Assembly (NCBI GenBank): GCA_014529385.2
Contig: CM043959.1
Location: 88,333,529-88,397,528 of the forward strand
DNA: 64,000 bases
Direction of reading: 5' to 3'
DNA from: Adiantum capillus-veneris
Taxonomy: Eukaryota; Streptophyta; Polypodiopsida; Polypodiales; Pteridaceae
In this document: positions 10,292 through 21,946 of the stretch, piece after piece
Layout of the letters: each line of letters starts with the position of its first letter
How positions within the stretch are numbered: position 1 is the stretch's first letter
The notes under the pieces: model-generated
Told to the model about the DNA's origin: nothing
Databases searched by the model: none
What the model saw: only the letters and a program-made list of their open reading frames with translations
Program-made: the position numbers and the translations under genes

Positions 10292-13200
10292 ATGGGAGCA
10301 CCTGATGGTGGTTCAGCTAGCATGATTTCATCCAGTAGCAAGCCTAGGAGCTCCACAACATTGGGCATAAAGTCTGAAACTATCGGCGAAAAAAGCATTG
10401 GTACATATCAGCTCTGTCTCTTCAATTGTAGAAATGTTCTTTTCAATGTTTGTTTACTATGTCAAATGTGGTTTTCAGCAAGATCTTCCTGGAGGATTCA
10501 ATACCCTAAGCAAACTCCATTTTGCTACACACGAGAGGAGTTGCATGAGGAGTATGGCTTAAGCTTGGAGGGCAAGCTCTACCAGCACCTTAGTGAGGTT
10601 GATGTCATAGATCAGGATTGGTTGTCGGTCTTCATGAAGAAAAGGGAGAAGGGCTCTAAAATCTTTCTGCATATGATGCGACCTGAGTTTGTAGACGAAT
10701 GCAGGTTACTGTTTCACAAACTCTACCAAAGCATGCCAGCCAACAAAGAGATCACACACAAGTTTGCAACGTTGTTTGTGTACGAGCGATGCCCAACTGC
10801 TCGACAAGATCCTGCAGGTCGAAAGGTTGCATGGGCTACTTTTGGTGAACAGGTTTTGGACCATTGCAAGAAGCTTACGGGTGGCATTGACAAGAAAGTA
10901 AAGATTTGGCTAGAGAATAATGAGGGGACATCACTTCAGCCCCTTCGTCTTGACAATGTCAGGGCAAGTCGTAAAAGTGGGAAAAATTCTCTCTTATCTG
11001 GCAGCACTTCTCTAGTTAGTGCCTCCTTTATAAGCCAGCAAGTAAAAGCACAGGTGGAGCAGATTCTAGATGCAAAAAGGGATGCATTAAAGGTTTTGAA
11101 CACAACATTGGATAATGTGAGAGTAGAGCTACAAGACAGGAACCAAAATATGTGGAAGATACAAGGGACATCTTCAGCTGCGGCAGTGCTTCAAGGGCAA
11201 TCGCAAGAGCTCCAGATATTGTGGTCCAGCATGAAGGGAGTTGTCGATACTGACCCTGATTTTTTGGTGATTGAAGGCAAGATGGCTGCTCTAACTAGTG
11301 CACTCACAGCTCTTGGGGCCGATGCAAGCAGCTCGAACATAAGAGATGAGGTGGATCGTCTCCAGGTATGTGTCGACCAAGTCAAGGTAGGATTTTTGTT
11401 TATGTGGTAATGCCCTAGGCACTTGACATGGTACTCTCTTCTATTTAGGTGGTTTTGTTTGCCATGCCAGTTATTTCTATTTATGTGGTAATGCCCTAGG
11501 TACTTGACATGGTACTCTTTTCTATTTAGATGGTTGTTTTTGTCATGCCAGTTATTTTTGTTATGGTGCTAAGTGCCCAACATACCTGACATGGTAGTTT
11601 TTTCTATTGTGGGATTCTATCATGGTAATAGTGCCCAAGGTACTTGGCATGGTAGTTTCTTTTTACATTCTTTTTGTTACGGTGACATTGACCAAGGACT
11701 TTTCCATGGTGGTTTTTTTTGCTACGAGTATTTGTTTTTTTCATGGAAGTTTGTCTATTATTGTGGTACTTGTCATGGTAGTTTTTTTCTACCATGACAG
11801 GTGCAAGGGTCATGGCTATTTTTCCAGGTATCATGTAATGGCCAAAATGCCTGTCATGGTACTTCGTTTAATCATGGTGGTGTTTTTTTCATGGCAGTAT
11901 TTCCTGCTATGGTACTTTTCTTTTGCTATTGTTGTAGTGCTCAAGGTACTTTTCTACTATCCATGGTATATGTCATTACCTTAGAGGTTTTTTGGAAAGC
12001 CATCTCTGTTATGGTGGCAGTGCCCAAGGTACTTTTTCATGGTTTTTTTTGCTATGGTTGATTGTTTCTTTAAGGAAGTTTGTTGCTATTGTGGTTGTGC
12101 CCAAGGTACTTGTAAAGGTAGTTTTTTCTATTAAGGTGGTTGTACGGTCATTGCTTATTAGTGTGTAGTGTCCAAGAAACTTGTCATTGTACTTTGTTTT
12201 TGGTCATGGTGGCTTGTTTATCATGATAGTCTTTCCTGTTATGGTAGTAGCTTTTGCCTTGATGATTTTAAAGGAATGGCAGTTTTTTGTTATGGTGGTT
12301 GTGTCCAAGGTACTTTTCTACTTGCCATCGTATTTTTAATTGCCTTGGCGGTTTTCTGGAGTGTCCAAAGTACTTTTTAATGGTAGTTTTTTCTGTTAAA
12401 GGTTTACTTGCATGGTACTTTGTGTTGTAATTGTGGTTCTCATATCTAACCTGTGGGCCTTTTGTTCTTCATTTGTCATGCAGAAAGAAGTGACTGACTT
12501 GGAAGCATCAGCGAGTACGTGTGTGCAACATATCAACTTTTGTGAGAGCATGTTGGAGCAGGTGAAGGCTGGTGACACAATGTTACTGCTTCCGACAGCT
12601 GGCCAGCACTTGCGCCACTTGCAGGCTACACTCTCTGTTCCAGGACTATGTGTTGCATGTGTTCTTGCATTCATGGCTTCCCATGTGGTTTGTGTATACA
12701 CGCTAGCATGTGGTCATGCATACCATGCTCTGTGTTTTGCTGCTTGGCTTGGATCAGAGACGGTATGTGCGGACGCCTCTTGCAAGAGTAGTATTCCAGA
12801 TTCACTTAAATCAATGCTCCTGCATACAAGTAGGTTACCGTTGCTTCCAATCTCATATAAATCCAAGAACAGTTCAGGTTGCCTTCAAGTATCTGCTGAT
12901 TGCGCAAGCGTGAACTTCACTGATGTGCTTACAGGTTCTGGCCATATTCCTTGTGTGGCACCGATACAGGATGATTTGCCAAAGGTTGTGCTACAAGCTA
13001 CTCCTGAAGCCCATAGTGTGTACTCCAGTGAGGACACTCCAGCTGTGAAGGTAGACCCCCCTGCAAGCACAGCAGCAGTTGAGCCACAACCAAGCAAAAG
13101 CAGTCCAAAGGAAGATGCAACGGTTGACGATGCGGAGGCAATAGCGCAAGAGGGAGTGGATGCAGTGCAACGCATGGTAGCTGGTGATGAGAATCCAGAT

Positions 13201-14528
13201 TCTCCCATCTTTCTGAGTGACATGGTGAAGGTGTCAAAGAAGCGCAAGAAAAACAGTGATGGTAAGTGGTAATGGTATTGGACTTGTCAACTTCTATGCA
13301 ATGTCTGCATGGGGCTGATGTGTTGTTTTATGACATAGGTGGATCTTCCAAAAAGAATAGACCTTCAGAGTCCACACGTTCAAAGCACCATGCTCATCAT
13401 GCAGATGGAGATATGGGAGAGAGGGAAGCACCCAGATCACCTCCTGCCGTGAAGAAGACTCCCAGAAAGAGTACTCCCCTCCGCAATCCTTCTAGTGTTT
13501 CCCACCCCCCCAAGCCTCAAGTTTGCAAGAAATTGTGACTCTTCAATTGTAATACAAGAATCTGTGATTCTTGATTTTGAATGCAAAAGAAACTTTTTTG
13601 TCGGCCTCTATGTTTTTGTCGCTTTTATGTTTCATAAGCACAATGTCTATGTTTTTGTCGGCCTCTATGATTTTGTCGCTTTTATGTCAAATATTGCCTC
13701 GTGTTTATTTTTCAATGTTGAATGTTGTCTTTTACAGAGTTTCCAAAGGAAAAGGGGACCCGCAAGCTGCCCGTAGAGGAAATCATCATCATCACAGATC
13801 CCCCAAAAGTACATTCCCCCAGCTATCTCCTCCTTGCCATATGATGATCCAACCCGATCAGCCCTCATATTAGATCTTAATGGTGTACTTTGTCTTACAT
13901 GTACACCTAATAAGCATGACCCTTCGTCTGTCCCCGATATTGAAGCTACATCATATGTCAAGCATGAGGAGGCAGATGGCAGGTACCTGTTTGTTCCGAA
14001 AGATGCACAGGATTTTATTGCATGGGCTGTGACATGGGCAAATGTCTACATATGGAGCAGTGCAATGCTCAGCAGAGTGGGCTCAAGAATTCGAAGATGT
14101 TTTCCCCAGGTTCACAGTTATATTAGTGGATGGGCTGGACAGCAATTATGTGATGTGGATAGTTACTGTTTTGGTGGTGGAAGGCCAGCATTTTTCAAGG
14201 TATTGCAGAATTTTTTGGCGAAGCTGCAGCGGTATGATACCAGCAATGTCCTTTTAATTGACAACAGTTCCTATAAATGTCATTATAATCCTTGTGGTAC
14301 TTACATCATAGTGCCTGGTATTGAGCACCCTCCAGCCAATACTTGTCAAAAGATCTAAAGGCTTGGCTAGAAGGGTGGCAGCATGCTACAGATCTTCGTG
14401 CCTTGGCGGACACATTCGGCAACCAAAACCTACTAATGATGACTAGTATGTATTCACATCAATTGCAAAAGGGTTTGAAAAGACATCGTATGATGCGTAC
14501 TTATGTGGGTCACAGCTCATGCCCATAG
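10292..14528 (+). pseudogene. transposon gene A: coiled-coil, RING-like and FCP1/NIF phosphatase-like protein
   Basis: I reconstruct five coding exons: 10292-10400, 10479-11365 (or 11386), 12484-13261, 13339 to about 13537, and 13738-14528, with GT-AG introns and consistent phase at the first three joins. Exon 2 encodes an unrecognised domain (LLFHKLYQSMPANKEITHKF) and then coiled coil. Exon 3 has a RING-like cysteine/histidine cluster (CVAC ... LACGHAYHALCFAAW ... CADASC) and an acidic Ser-rich tail. Exon 4 is basic and Pro-rich. Exon 5 is an NLI/FCP1 HAD-phosphatase-like domain with LILDLNGVLC, VYIWSSAM and VLLIDNSSYKCHYNP. The usual DxDx(T/V) appears as DLNG and DDS as DNS, so activity is doubtful. 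Two single-base frameshifts, one in the CCCCCAAAA run near 13804 and one near 14342, break exon 5. The exon 4-5 join is unresolved because a stop at 13536 follows the last coding stretch. The forward half of the element has no other gene. Confidence 0.6.
11402..12470 (+). repeat. degenerate CATGGTAGTTTTTT / CAAGGTACTT satellite in gene A intron 2
   Basis: About 1.05 kb between exons 2 and 3 of gene A consists of diverged short repeats. They combine CATGGTAGTTTTTTCTA-like, TGCCCAAGGTACTTG-like and T-rich blocks. GGTACTT occurs roughly ten times. Several overlapping ORFs here have repetitive Phe/Val/Tyr translations and are not genes. Inclusion as an intron is supported by donor GTATGT at 11366 and an acceptor ending CATGCAG at 12483. 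Confidence 0.8.
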
Positions 14529-14879
14529 AGTGCAAGCGACGATGCTGTCCCTTGATTTTTTTTAGGATGACAGATCCTCTATGTACCTTTTGTAACTAAA
14601 CTAAACCCGTGCCAGAACCTTGTATATTTATATGCTACTTTCCATGTGGAAACCAATTTTTTCGCTTCATTTTGATTGCCATTATAACTCATGTAATGAC
14701 TTGATGTCAAATTATTGAAGATGTAATATATTCCAACTGGTTAGATGCGTTGTCTTTGTGTCCCAGCATTGAAGTGTTATTTTTTTTATTCAAGTAGTTT
14801 AAGACTGTTTAAGTGTCCAAGCATTGAAGTGTTATTTTTCTGATTCTGTTATTGTTTCCCAATTTAAAACAATTACAAT
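14529..14879. other. 3' flank of gene A
   Basis: AT-rich sequence after the gene A stop, with TGTATATTTATATG (about 14620) and a repeated AAGTGTTATTTTT. It is a plausible 3' untranslated region. No gene is seen. Confidence 0.4.
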
Positions 14880-15665
14880 GTAAGGTACTTTGGGTTGGCA
14901 TACCAAAACTTAATAGATTGTTGTGTACAAAAATCACCAAGGGACTACCTATAAGGTACTTTGGACTGGCATACAACAACCTTTACAAGTCCTTGTTTCC
15001 TACATAGTTTAATACAGTTTCCACCTGTGAACTACTTGTAAGGTACTTTTGGTTGTCATACCTGTAAAGAACCTATAAGGTACTTTAGGATGGCATACAA
15101 CTTTTACAAGTCCTTGTTTCCTACATACTTTAAGATAGTTTCCACCTGTGAACTACCTGTAAGGTACTTTTGGTTGTCAGACCTATAAAGAACCTATAAG
15201 GTACTTTGGGCTGGCATATAACAACTTTTACAAGTCCTTGTTTCCTACATAGTTTAATACAGTTTCCACCTATGAACTACCTGTAAGGTACTTTTGGTTG
15301 TCAGACCTATAAAGAACCTATAAGGTACTTTGGGATGGCATACAAAAGGTTTTACAAGTGCTTGTTACTTACATATCTTAACATACAGGTACCACTTGAG
15401 GACTACCTTAAAGGTACTTTGGGCTGTTAGATAAACTTTTAGAAGTGCTTGTGAACTACCTGTAAGGTACTTCAGGCTGATAGACAGATACTTTGTGTTC
15501 CAGAATTGAAATGCTATTTTTGTTACTCAAGTAGACAAAAGAGTTTACAAGTACTTGTTTGGACTAGCCTGCAAGAGGTTTTGAAACCTATGAAAGGCTC
15601 TTATAAAAACCACCTGTGGAATAGTTTCATGGTACTTTGAAGCTAATTACCGGTACTTCTACAAG
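14880..15665. repeat. GGTACTT-rich tandem array between the convergent genes
   Basis: Tandem units of about 118-125 bp alternate TATAAGGTACTTTGGG-CTGGCATAC with TTTACAAGTCCTTGTTTCC and CCTGTAAGGTACTTTTGGTTGTC. Four to five units can be followed; the right side is degenerate. GGTACTT or TAAGGTACTT occurs about a dozen times. The array fills the gap between the 3' ends of genes A and B. Confidence 0.88.
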
Positions 15666-17689
15666 TTACTTGGGCAACAACCTATATCACTATTGGCATA
15701 CTGTTGTACACATTTTCGTATACTTCTGCAGCGAGTTTGAACTTATGTGGCTCTCCTTCTAAGGGTTCCAAGGGTATCTTAATCGATCTAACCAAGTGTG
15801 ATGCAAGAAGCACTTTTGGTTGACTAGCAGGCATGTAATAGATATGCTCGGCACCTTCCACTAGCTCGTAATAGTACCCCTCAACCAAATAGCTCCCTGT
15901 AGAAAGTATGTTTCCCCAGGAATCACTCAAGGCTCTTGTTGTTTTGTACTTCTCCTGTGAGCACCTCAAAAGGTAGAAGTCAGCTCCATCTTCATTGGCA
16001 TTGGTGGCAAAGGCATCACCGATGCATAGAGCATCACTAATTGCATCATGATGCCCACCATACATTGGCAGATCTAATCCTTCGTCATCGCTAAAATATT
16101 CACTTTCTACATTGTCACCATCCAATGCCTCAAGGGTTAGATACTCCCAGTACTCAACATGTGTGCTGTTCAAGCATCGCCTCCAATGCTGGGACATACA
16201 AAATTCACAAAAACAAGCGAGAATTCTGGAATGGAGTGCACACTTGTCACTCTTGGAGTATCCATTGACACAGTGTATTGATCGTGAGCCTTCAACTCGC
16301 TTGCAATTCCACTTCTTCTCCCTTGGAACCTCAGTTGCTTGGACCTCCCAAAAAATCCTATTCACCCCTGTGTGACCACTTTCATCATTAAATTTATGCT
16401 TCAAGCACACTTCATGTGCCATGCATCAGCCTTTAACTGCTCATGTGTTAAAGCCCTCTTAACAACTGTCCCTGCCCCATCATGCTCCCCTTTGTCGTGG
16501 CCCGAGGCAAAGAAACTCCACAGCATTTCAATGCCAGTCAAACCATAGTACCTAAAACAATGACCCACCTTCAATGCTGGGCAGAAACAAATTTTTGGAA
16601 ACTTTTCATCAGAGGTGGAATAAAACCTGGCGTACCTTGACACGAAGAAGAACGGTCTAGATGACTTGAATTGAGCAGCACATCCATCTGACCACACCCA
16701 GTGCCTCTTCAAGAAGTTGAATCCCTGATTTTGAAGCCAAACACTATGCAGTTGCAAGCAATGTTGCACAAAGAGCGTGTCATGATCTTTGTCATCAGAA
16801 ATGTAAAAATGTGTATATTTTAACACCTGGTCTTTCTCGTCTCGAATGTATGTAATGTGCACCAAGATGGGGACTTGTGAAGAGTACCAATGCATTGACT
16901 GGATTTCATTTTGCTCCTTAAATGAGTAATTTTCCGCAAAGTCAATAACAGAGACCACTACATCTCTAGGAAACCTATGAATGCAATCTTTGAAGTGCTG
17001 AGATTGCCACCGGGCAATAAAATTGTGTCGGATGTAAGTGGTCAGATGCTTTTGAAGAAAAGTTGTGAAATCCTTGCATCCCATTTCCTTCATCAAAAGA
17101 TCCTTGCGCTTCTTGCCTTGAGAATGGGTTGAGGCAACGTCTTCAAACACCTTAACAGAAATTTGGGCTGCACTTTCAAGTGTTTCGTTTGGACAAAGCA
17201 ATAATCTCTTCGACCCACATTGAGGACATTCTCCCTTCAAGAAAGTCAACTTATGAAATGCGGAGTCCATTGATTTTTCACATAACACACTTTCAGTCAA
17301 TGTGCTTACACTAGTGTATGTGTACATGGCAGCTTCACACTTACTTGGAGCCTCTTTTGGCAAGCATATAGCACACATGCAACCACACCCATCGTCGTGC
17401 ATGCCTGTCTTACTTTGTCTCATGTGGTTGAATGCTTCCTTGAGATATATCATCTGAATATGGGCAATACAGCAGCACGTGTAACGGTCCTTCAACTTAC
17501 AAACAAACCAAGGTTTCAATCCCTCGAAACATCTGAGTGAGATCCTGATGTGTGGATATTGCATTTGGAACCTCATGTAAAGCTCACCCTGTGCAAGAAA
17601 AAATAAAACCCATCAAAGGCTCAGACTTTTTTCAAAGTAAAACCCATCAAAGTCAAAGCTCTGTGAGGTATTCAATGATTTTTTCTACC

Positions 17690-18376
17690 TCCAAAGTACC
17701 TAGAGCACCTCTTTACTATCATGGTACTTCCATGACTACCTTTGAAATGAAATCTATGGTAATTTCAAGACTACCGTTGTGAGGTATTTTAGACTCTTTC
17801 AGAGATCCAGAGTACCTAAAGATCCTCTTTACTGTCATGGTACTTCCATGACTACCTTTGAAAGGAACTCTATTAACTTTTTCTACCTCCAAAGTACCTA
17901 GAGAACCCATTTAAACTCACATGGTACTTTCAAGACTACCTTTGCGAGGTATTCTAGAATCTTTCAAAGATCCAGAGTACCTAAAGAGCCTTTATACTAT
18001 CATGGTACTTCCATGACTACCTTTGAAAGGAACTATCTGACTTTTCTCTGCCTCCAAAGTTCCTAGAGAACCTCTTCACTCTCATGGTAAATAACTACCT
18101 TTGAAAATAACTCTATGGTAATTTCAAGACTACCTTTGCGAGGTATTCTAGACTCTTTCAAAGGTCCAGAGTACTTAAAGAGCCTCTTTACTGTCATGGT
18201 ACTTCCATGACTACCTTTGAAAGGAACTTTATGAACTTTTTCTACCTCCAAAGTACCTAGAGGACCCATTTAGACTTGCATGGTACTACCTTTGCGAGGT
18301 ATTCTAGACTCTTTCAAAGATCTAGAGTACCTAAAGAGCCTTTTATACTATCATGGTACTTTCATGACTACCTTTG
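17690..18376. repeat. tandem satellite in gene B intron, left part
   Basis: Repeats of roughly 170-190 bp contain CTACCTCCAAAGTACCTAGAG, TCATGGTACTTCCATGACTACC and CGAGGTATTCTAGACTC (each in variants). The array is interrupted by the copia element at 18382 and continues for about 50 bp after it (22134-22185). The rejoined sequence across the target duplication matches another unit near 18020-18060. Open frames such as those at 17719-17910 and 18063-18269 translate the repeat and are not genes. Confidence 0.88.
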
Positions 18377-18381
18377 AAAGG

Positions 18382-18572
18382 TGTTGGGGTTAAGGCCTAT
18401 GTGCCTTGACCGGTCGCCCAGGTCATGGGCGCCCGCCCACTGTTACCCTATACTTATAGTGAGTATACTGTATAGGGGGAGCTGCCACTTCACAATCTCC
18501 CCACCCACATCGTGTGTGTCTCCTTCTCTCTCTCTCTCACTCTCCGTCTGTGGTGCTCCCCGATCCCCTTCA
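18382..18572 (+). repeat. 5' LTR of copia-N
   Basis: 191 bp, TGTTGGGGTTAAGG to CCCCTTCA. It differs from the 3' copy by a 4-bp indel (GCCC repeat) and three substitutions that I can count. Confidence 0.95.
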
Positions 18573-18574
18573 AT

Positions 18575-18586
18575 TGGTATCAGAGC
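18575..18586 (+). promoter_or_regulatory. primer-binding site of copia-N
   Basis: TGGTATCAGAGC, an exact plant iMet primer-binding site, starts two bases after the 5' LTR. Confidence 0.95.
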
Positions 18587-20209
18587 TATGGTGACAGCGG
18601 AGAGCACGACGGCTTTGAGAACTTCGAGGCGATAGCTCGCTCTCTCTCGACGGTAGAGAGATTAAGAAAGCAGAAGACTTGCTGTGAGAATGCAATGGGA
18701 GCTTCTGAGCTCAGTTGAGAATGATGTATGCTCTTGTGGAAGCTCAGAAAGGAGTGGAAGATTGTGTGTAAGTGAGGGTGCTGCCCTAAAACTGTGTGCA
18801 CAGCAGCACAGTTTTCGGATTCGTTTTTCTCCTTGTAGAATGCAGATCTGAGAATTCTATCCACCATGCCCATTCATTTCGACGTGGTCTACAACTTTGC
18901 AGAAGAAACTTTTTGCAAATTCCTCACCGTTTTGCTGATATTCAGCTCAGACTGACTGTATAAAGAAATTCCAGATTTTTTGTTGTCGCATTGTGTGCGA
19001 GTTTGATGCACTTTTGGAAGCACAGGAGATGCTTGAAGTTGAGTGCATAAATTCTGAGGTGAAGATGCAATTGCAGCTTGTGTTAAGCTTGTGGTTTGAG
19101 GGTTTTTTGGTAGACTTGGGCAACGAAGTACGGAGGCGTTTACACACCATCGAGGCAGTCTCTTGAGAGACGCAGGTTTTTGGAGCACAGAGGTGGAGCC
19201 TCTTTCACTGGTTTTCACAGGATACTTTGGCAGTGATTTTGTGCTTGGATTCATGGTCTTTGCGGATGGTTTGCATATGGTTATGGCACATGATTGATGC
19301 CCATTATATATGCATTTTGGCGAGCACTTTCAAGTGCCGGTAAGCTCTCTTGAGAGCATTGTTTTCGCATTGATCAAGTTTCCGGATTGCAAATCTTTTG
19401 GCGTTTGCTTATGCGCAGTCACTCCGTTGATGTACGTTGAGTGCGGATTGCCATTGTATGTGAAAATGTGGAACCATAACACTACTCATTGGCATTGAGT
19501 AGTGTTATGGTTTATGGTAGAGATTGTACTTGAGTTTTTTGCTCGGTTTTCAAGGGAAATTCTGTCGGATTTTTCCCAGATTCTCGCCATAGTTTGTGAT
19601 CGAGTGTTTACTCTCACTTTGACAGGTTTTGTCAGTTTGGACACAGTTTTGTGTTTTTGTATCCACTCTCGCAAGAGTGAGGAGTTGTGTATCTTTCTTT
19701 GCTTGAGACAGTGGTTTGCTCTCGGGTGGGAGAGTCTTGTGATCTCGAGCATTGTTTGCCATAGTTTTGCAGAGCTTATGCATGTATGTTGAGTGTAGTT
19801 TGATGCGCATTGATTGCTCATTGTATTGAGCTTGCAGAACAATGGTTATTTTGTGTTGACAGCCATTGTGCGTCGAAACTCTGGCGAAATTTTCCCAGGA
19901 GTTTTATGCGTATCATTTATGTGATCTAGGTAGAGATTGCGGGTTGCACTCAGCATTTGCGTGCGGTGTTCTCTGCAGGTGGGAGATTTGTGCGTGTGTA
20001 TGCATCGATACCGCACAGTGTGGGCTTGGTGATTAGCTCACAGATTACAGTGTGATACTAGAGCATGCGAGGCTTGTATTGACATTGTGGGAGCTCTATT
20101 TTGGAGTGTGTCTCACAGGTTTTACATTGTGTTTCTGGCCATATTGGTAGACAGTTTCCAGGTGTTGTTGGTGAGGTGGTTTTGCTTTCTAGTTTGCTAC
20201 ATTGTGCTC
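18587..20209 (+). other. long leader of copia-N
   Basis: 1.62 kb between the primer-binding site and the gag start, with no recognisable domain. Scattered short ORFs on both strands (for example 18889-19254 and 19486-19842 reverse) have no family resemblance. A palindromic ATAACACTACTCATTGGCATTGAGTAGTGTTAT (only the 14-bp arms ATAACACTACTCA / TGAGTAGTGTTAT matter) spans about 19477-19510 and could form a strong hairpin. Confidence 0.55.
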
Positions 20210-21871
20210 ATGGCAGAGACAGGTGATCGATCAGATTGTGACCTCTCACAGATGCGCATGTTTGATGGGTCAGACTTTGCGGCATGGAGAGAGTGTATGC
20301 TTGACGCATTGACATAGCGAGGGTTGCATCGAACATTGAGTGGTGATGTAGGTAGACCTTCAAACATGTCTGACGATTAGTGGCAGGAGCTAGAGGAGAT
20401 GGCACTATCTACGCTCTCTTTGCACCTTGCGGAATCTGTATATGCTCTTGTTATGTATGAGACTACTTCGAGAGCACTTTGGCACAGATTACATGATATG
20501 TATGATAGATCTGAGTCATCACGGACTCGTGTGAGACATGTACATTCACGAGCACGCCGACAGGTGACATGTTGATATTGTGGTCATTCTAGACACGTTA
20601 GACGGCGTTGTTTTCGTCGTATGCGACATCGTAGGAGACATGGCAGTCTCAGAGATGTATGTAGTGATGCCATGGACTCAATTGCTTTGACAGTTGAGGC
20701 ACATGTAGTGTCGGAGTATACTAGTGACGGGGATGTCACTTTTACCTCGAGCTATGCACGAGATGCTATACATGTGGATAGTGCACTCCCTTCGCAGTAG
20801 TTGCTAGACGCAGATGCTATGTTTCATGTCACGCCGCATCGTGCATGGTTTTGTAGCTATTCTAGCGGGATGCTTGGCAGTGTACGTTTGACCGATGGAT
20901 CGGTGCATGCGATAGCAGGCGCAAGAGATGTGAGACTGTCATTACCGAGTGGTGCATCTTACTTGTTACGACATGTGCGCTATGTGCCAGATTTGACAGT
21001 GAGTTTGATCTCAATTGGTCAGCTTAGAGATTGTGGATGTCAGATTTCGCTACGAGAGCGAGATTTTGTGATGCATTTGGGTTCGCTAGTGATTGCGAGA
21101 GGTGCCAGGAGTGGTACAGGTTACCCATTGCATGTGGATCACGTGAGAGAAAGTGTTGTCTCTGTGATCATGCAGCCAGGTAGAGAGCAAGAGAGTAGGC
21201 GAGTCTCTTTTGCTTGTGGGTTGCAGGATGCTTTGCATGGAGTGCAGAGCAGTGACCTTGTTGTGCAGGTTGCGTCTACGGATGCACAGGTAGAGCGGGA
21301 CAGCTCTAGTGAGTCACAGCAGGATGAGTCATCAGAGGTGATGACAGAGATGACTCACATGGATGCTGAGATGTCGGCTATTGTGGAGTCATTTCTTGAT
21401 ATGCTTATGCCAGAGCTTGATGCAAATTCAGGACATATGGATACTCTTGGTACACATGTGATATGTGGTGGGCACGAGGAGTCACTCCAGAGCTCGGAGT
21501 CAGAGTGCCATGGTCTCTATGATAGGGGACAGGATTACCATGAGTTGAGTTCTGAGTTGGAGGTGGCAGAGGTTGCCAGGGTTGCATCAACATTCGATGT
21601 CCTCATGTACGAGATGCTGATCTCGAGGCCCGACATAGCAGCTGCAGTGGGAGCATTTGCAGCAGGGTCGATTATTTGTTCAATGACTGATCTCGACATA
21701 GAGCATAGGGGAGGTTTGCAGGTATTGGACCGATACTTGCAGGAGTGCATGAGCTCTTGTAGACTCTTTGCAGAGCTTGGAGCTAGCTCTGTGTGGCTTC
21801 CGCAGCGGGATGTTTGTCTATCAGTAGAGCCGGATGCACTAGCTCATCGAGAGTCAGTGGGCATAGGTTGA
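20210..21871 (+). pseudogene. copia-N gag-protease fused to RT-RNase H connection
   Basis: One frame runs from ATG 20210 (MAETGDRSDCDLSQMRMFDG) to the stop at 21871, broken only by four in-frame stops (20315-20317, near 20380, 20576 and 20800). Gag has the usual FDGSDFAAWRECM and LWHRLHDMYD elements, and a zinc knuckle whose second position is a stop (TC-stop-YCGHSRHVRRRC). The protease region (FHVTPHRAWF ... VRYVPDLTVSLISIGQL) is clear, but the catalytic D-S/T-G is D-A-D. After a long acidic Ser/Glu-rich stretch come LMYEMLISRPDIAAAVG and LQVLDRYLQ, the connection segment seen in full copia RTs. The 356 residues from 20801 are open. Integrase and RT palm are deleted. Confidence 0.85.
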
Positions 21872-21946
21872 GAGAATATCTCACCTTCTATTAGTTGTAC
21901 ACTAGTAGATCTTGCTTAAAGGCACATTGGCCTTTAAGTGGGAGGT

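Noticed and set aside
10068-10398. Long Glu/Arg and Leu/Ser ORFs over CT/GA runs (also near 23186-23386 and 63470-63540)
   Set aside because: They translate dinucleotide repeats in all frames and have no other coding signal.
11573-12380. Several overlapping Phe/Tyr/Val-rich forward ORFs
   Set aside because: They are translations of the T-rich CATGGTAGTTTTTT satellite in an intron of gene A.
14880-15665. CRISPR-like appearance of regular repeats
   Set aside because: Units are long and wholly repeated, with no unique spacers and no cas genes, and the genome is clearly eukaryotic.
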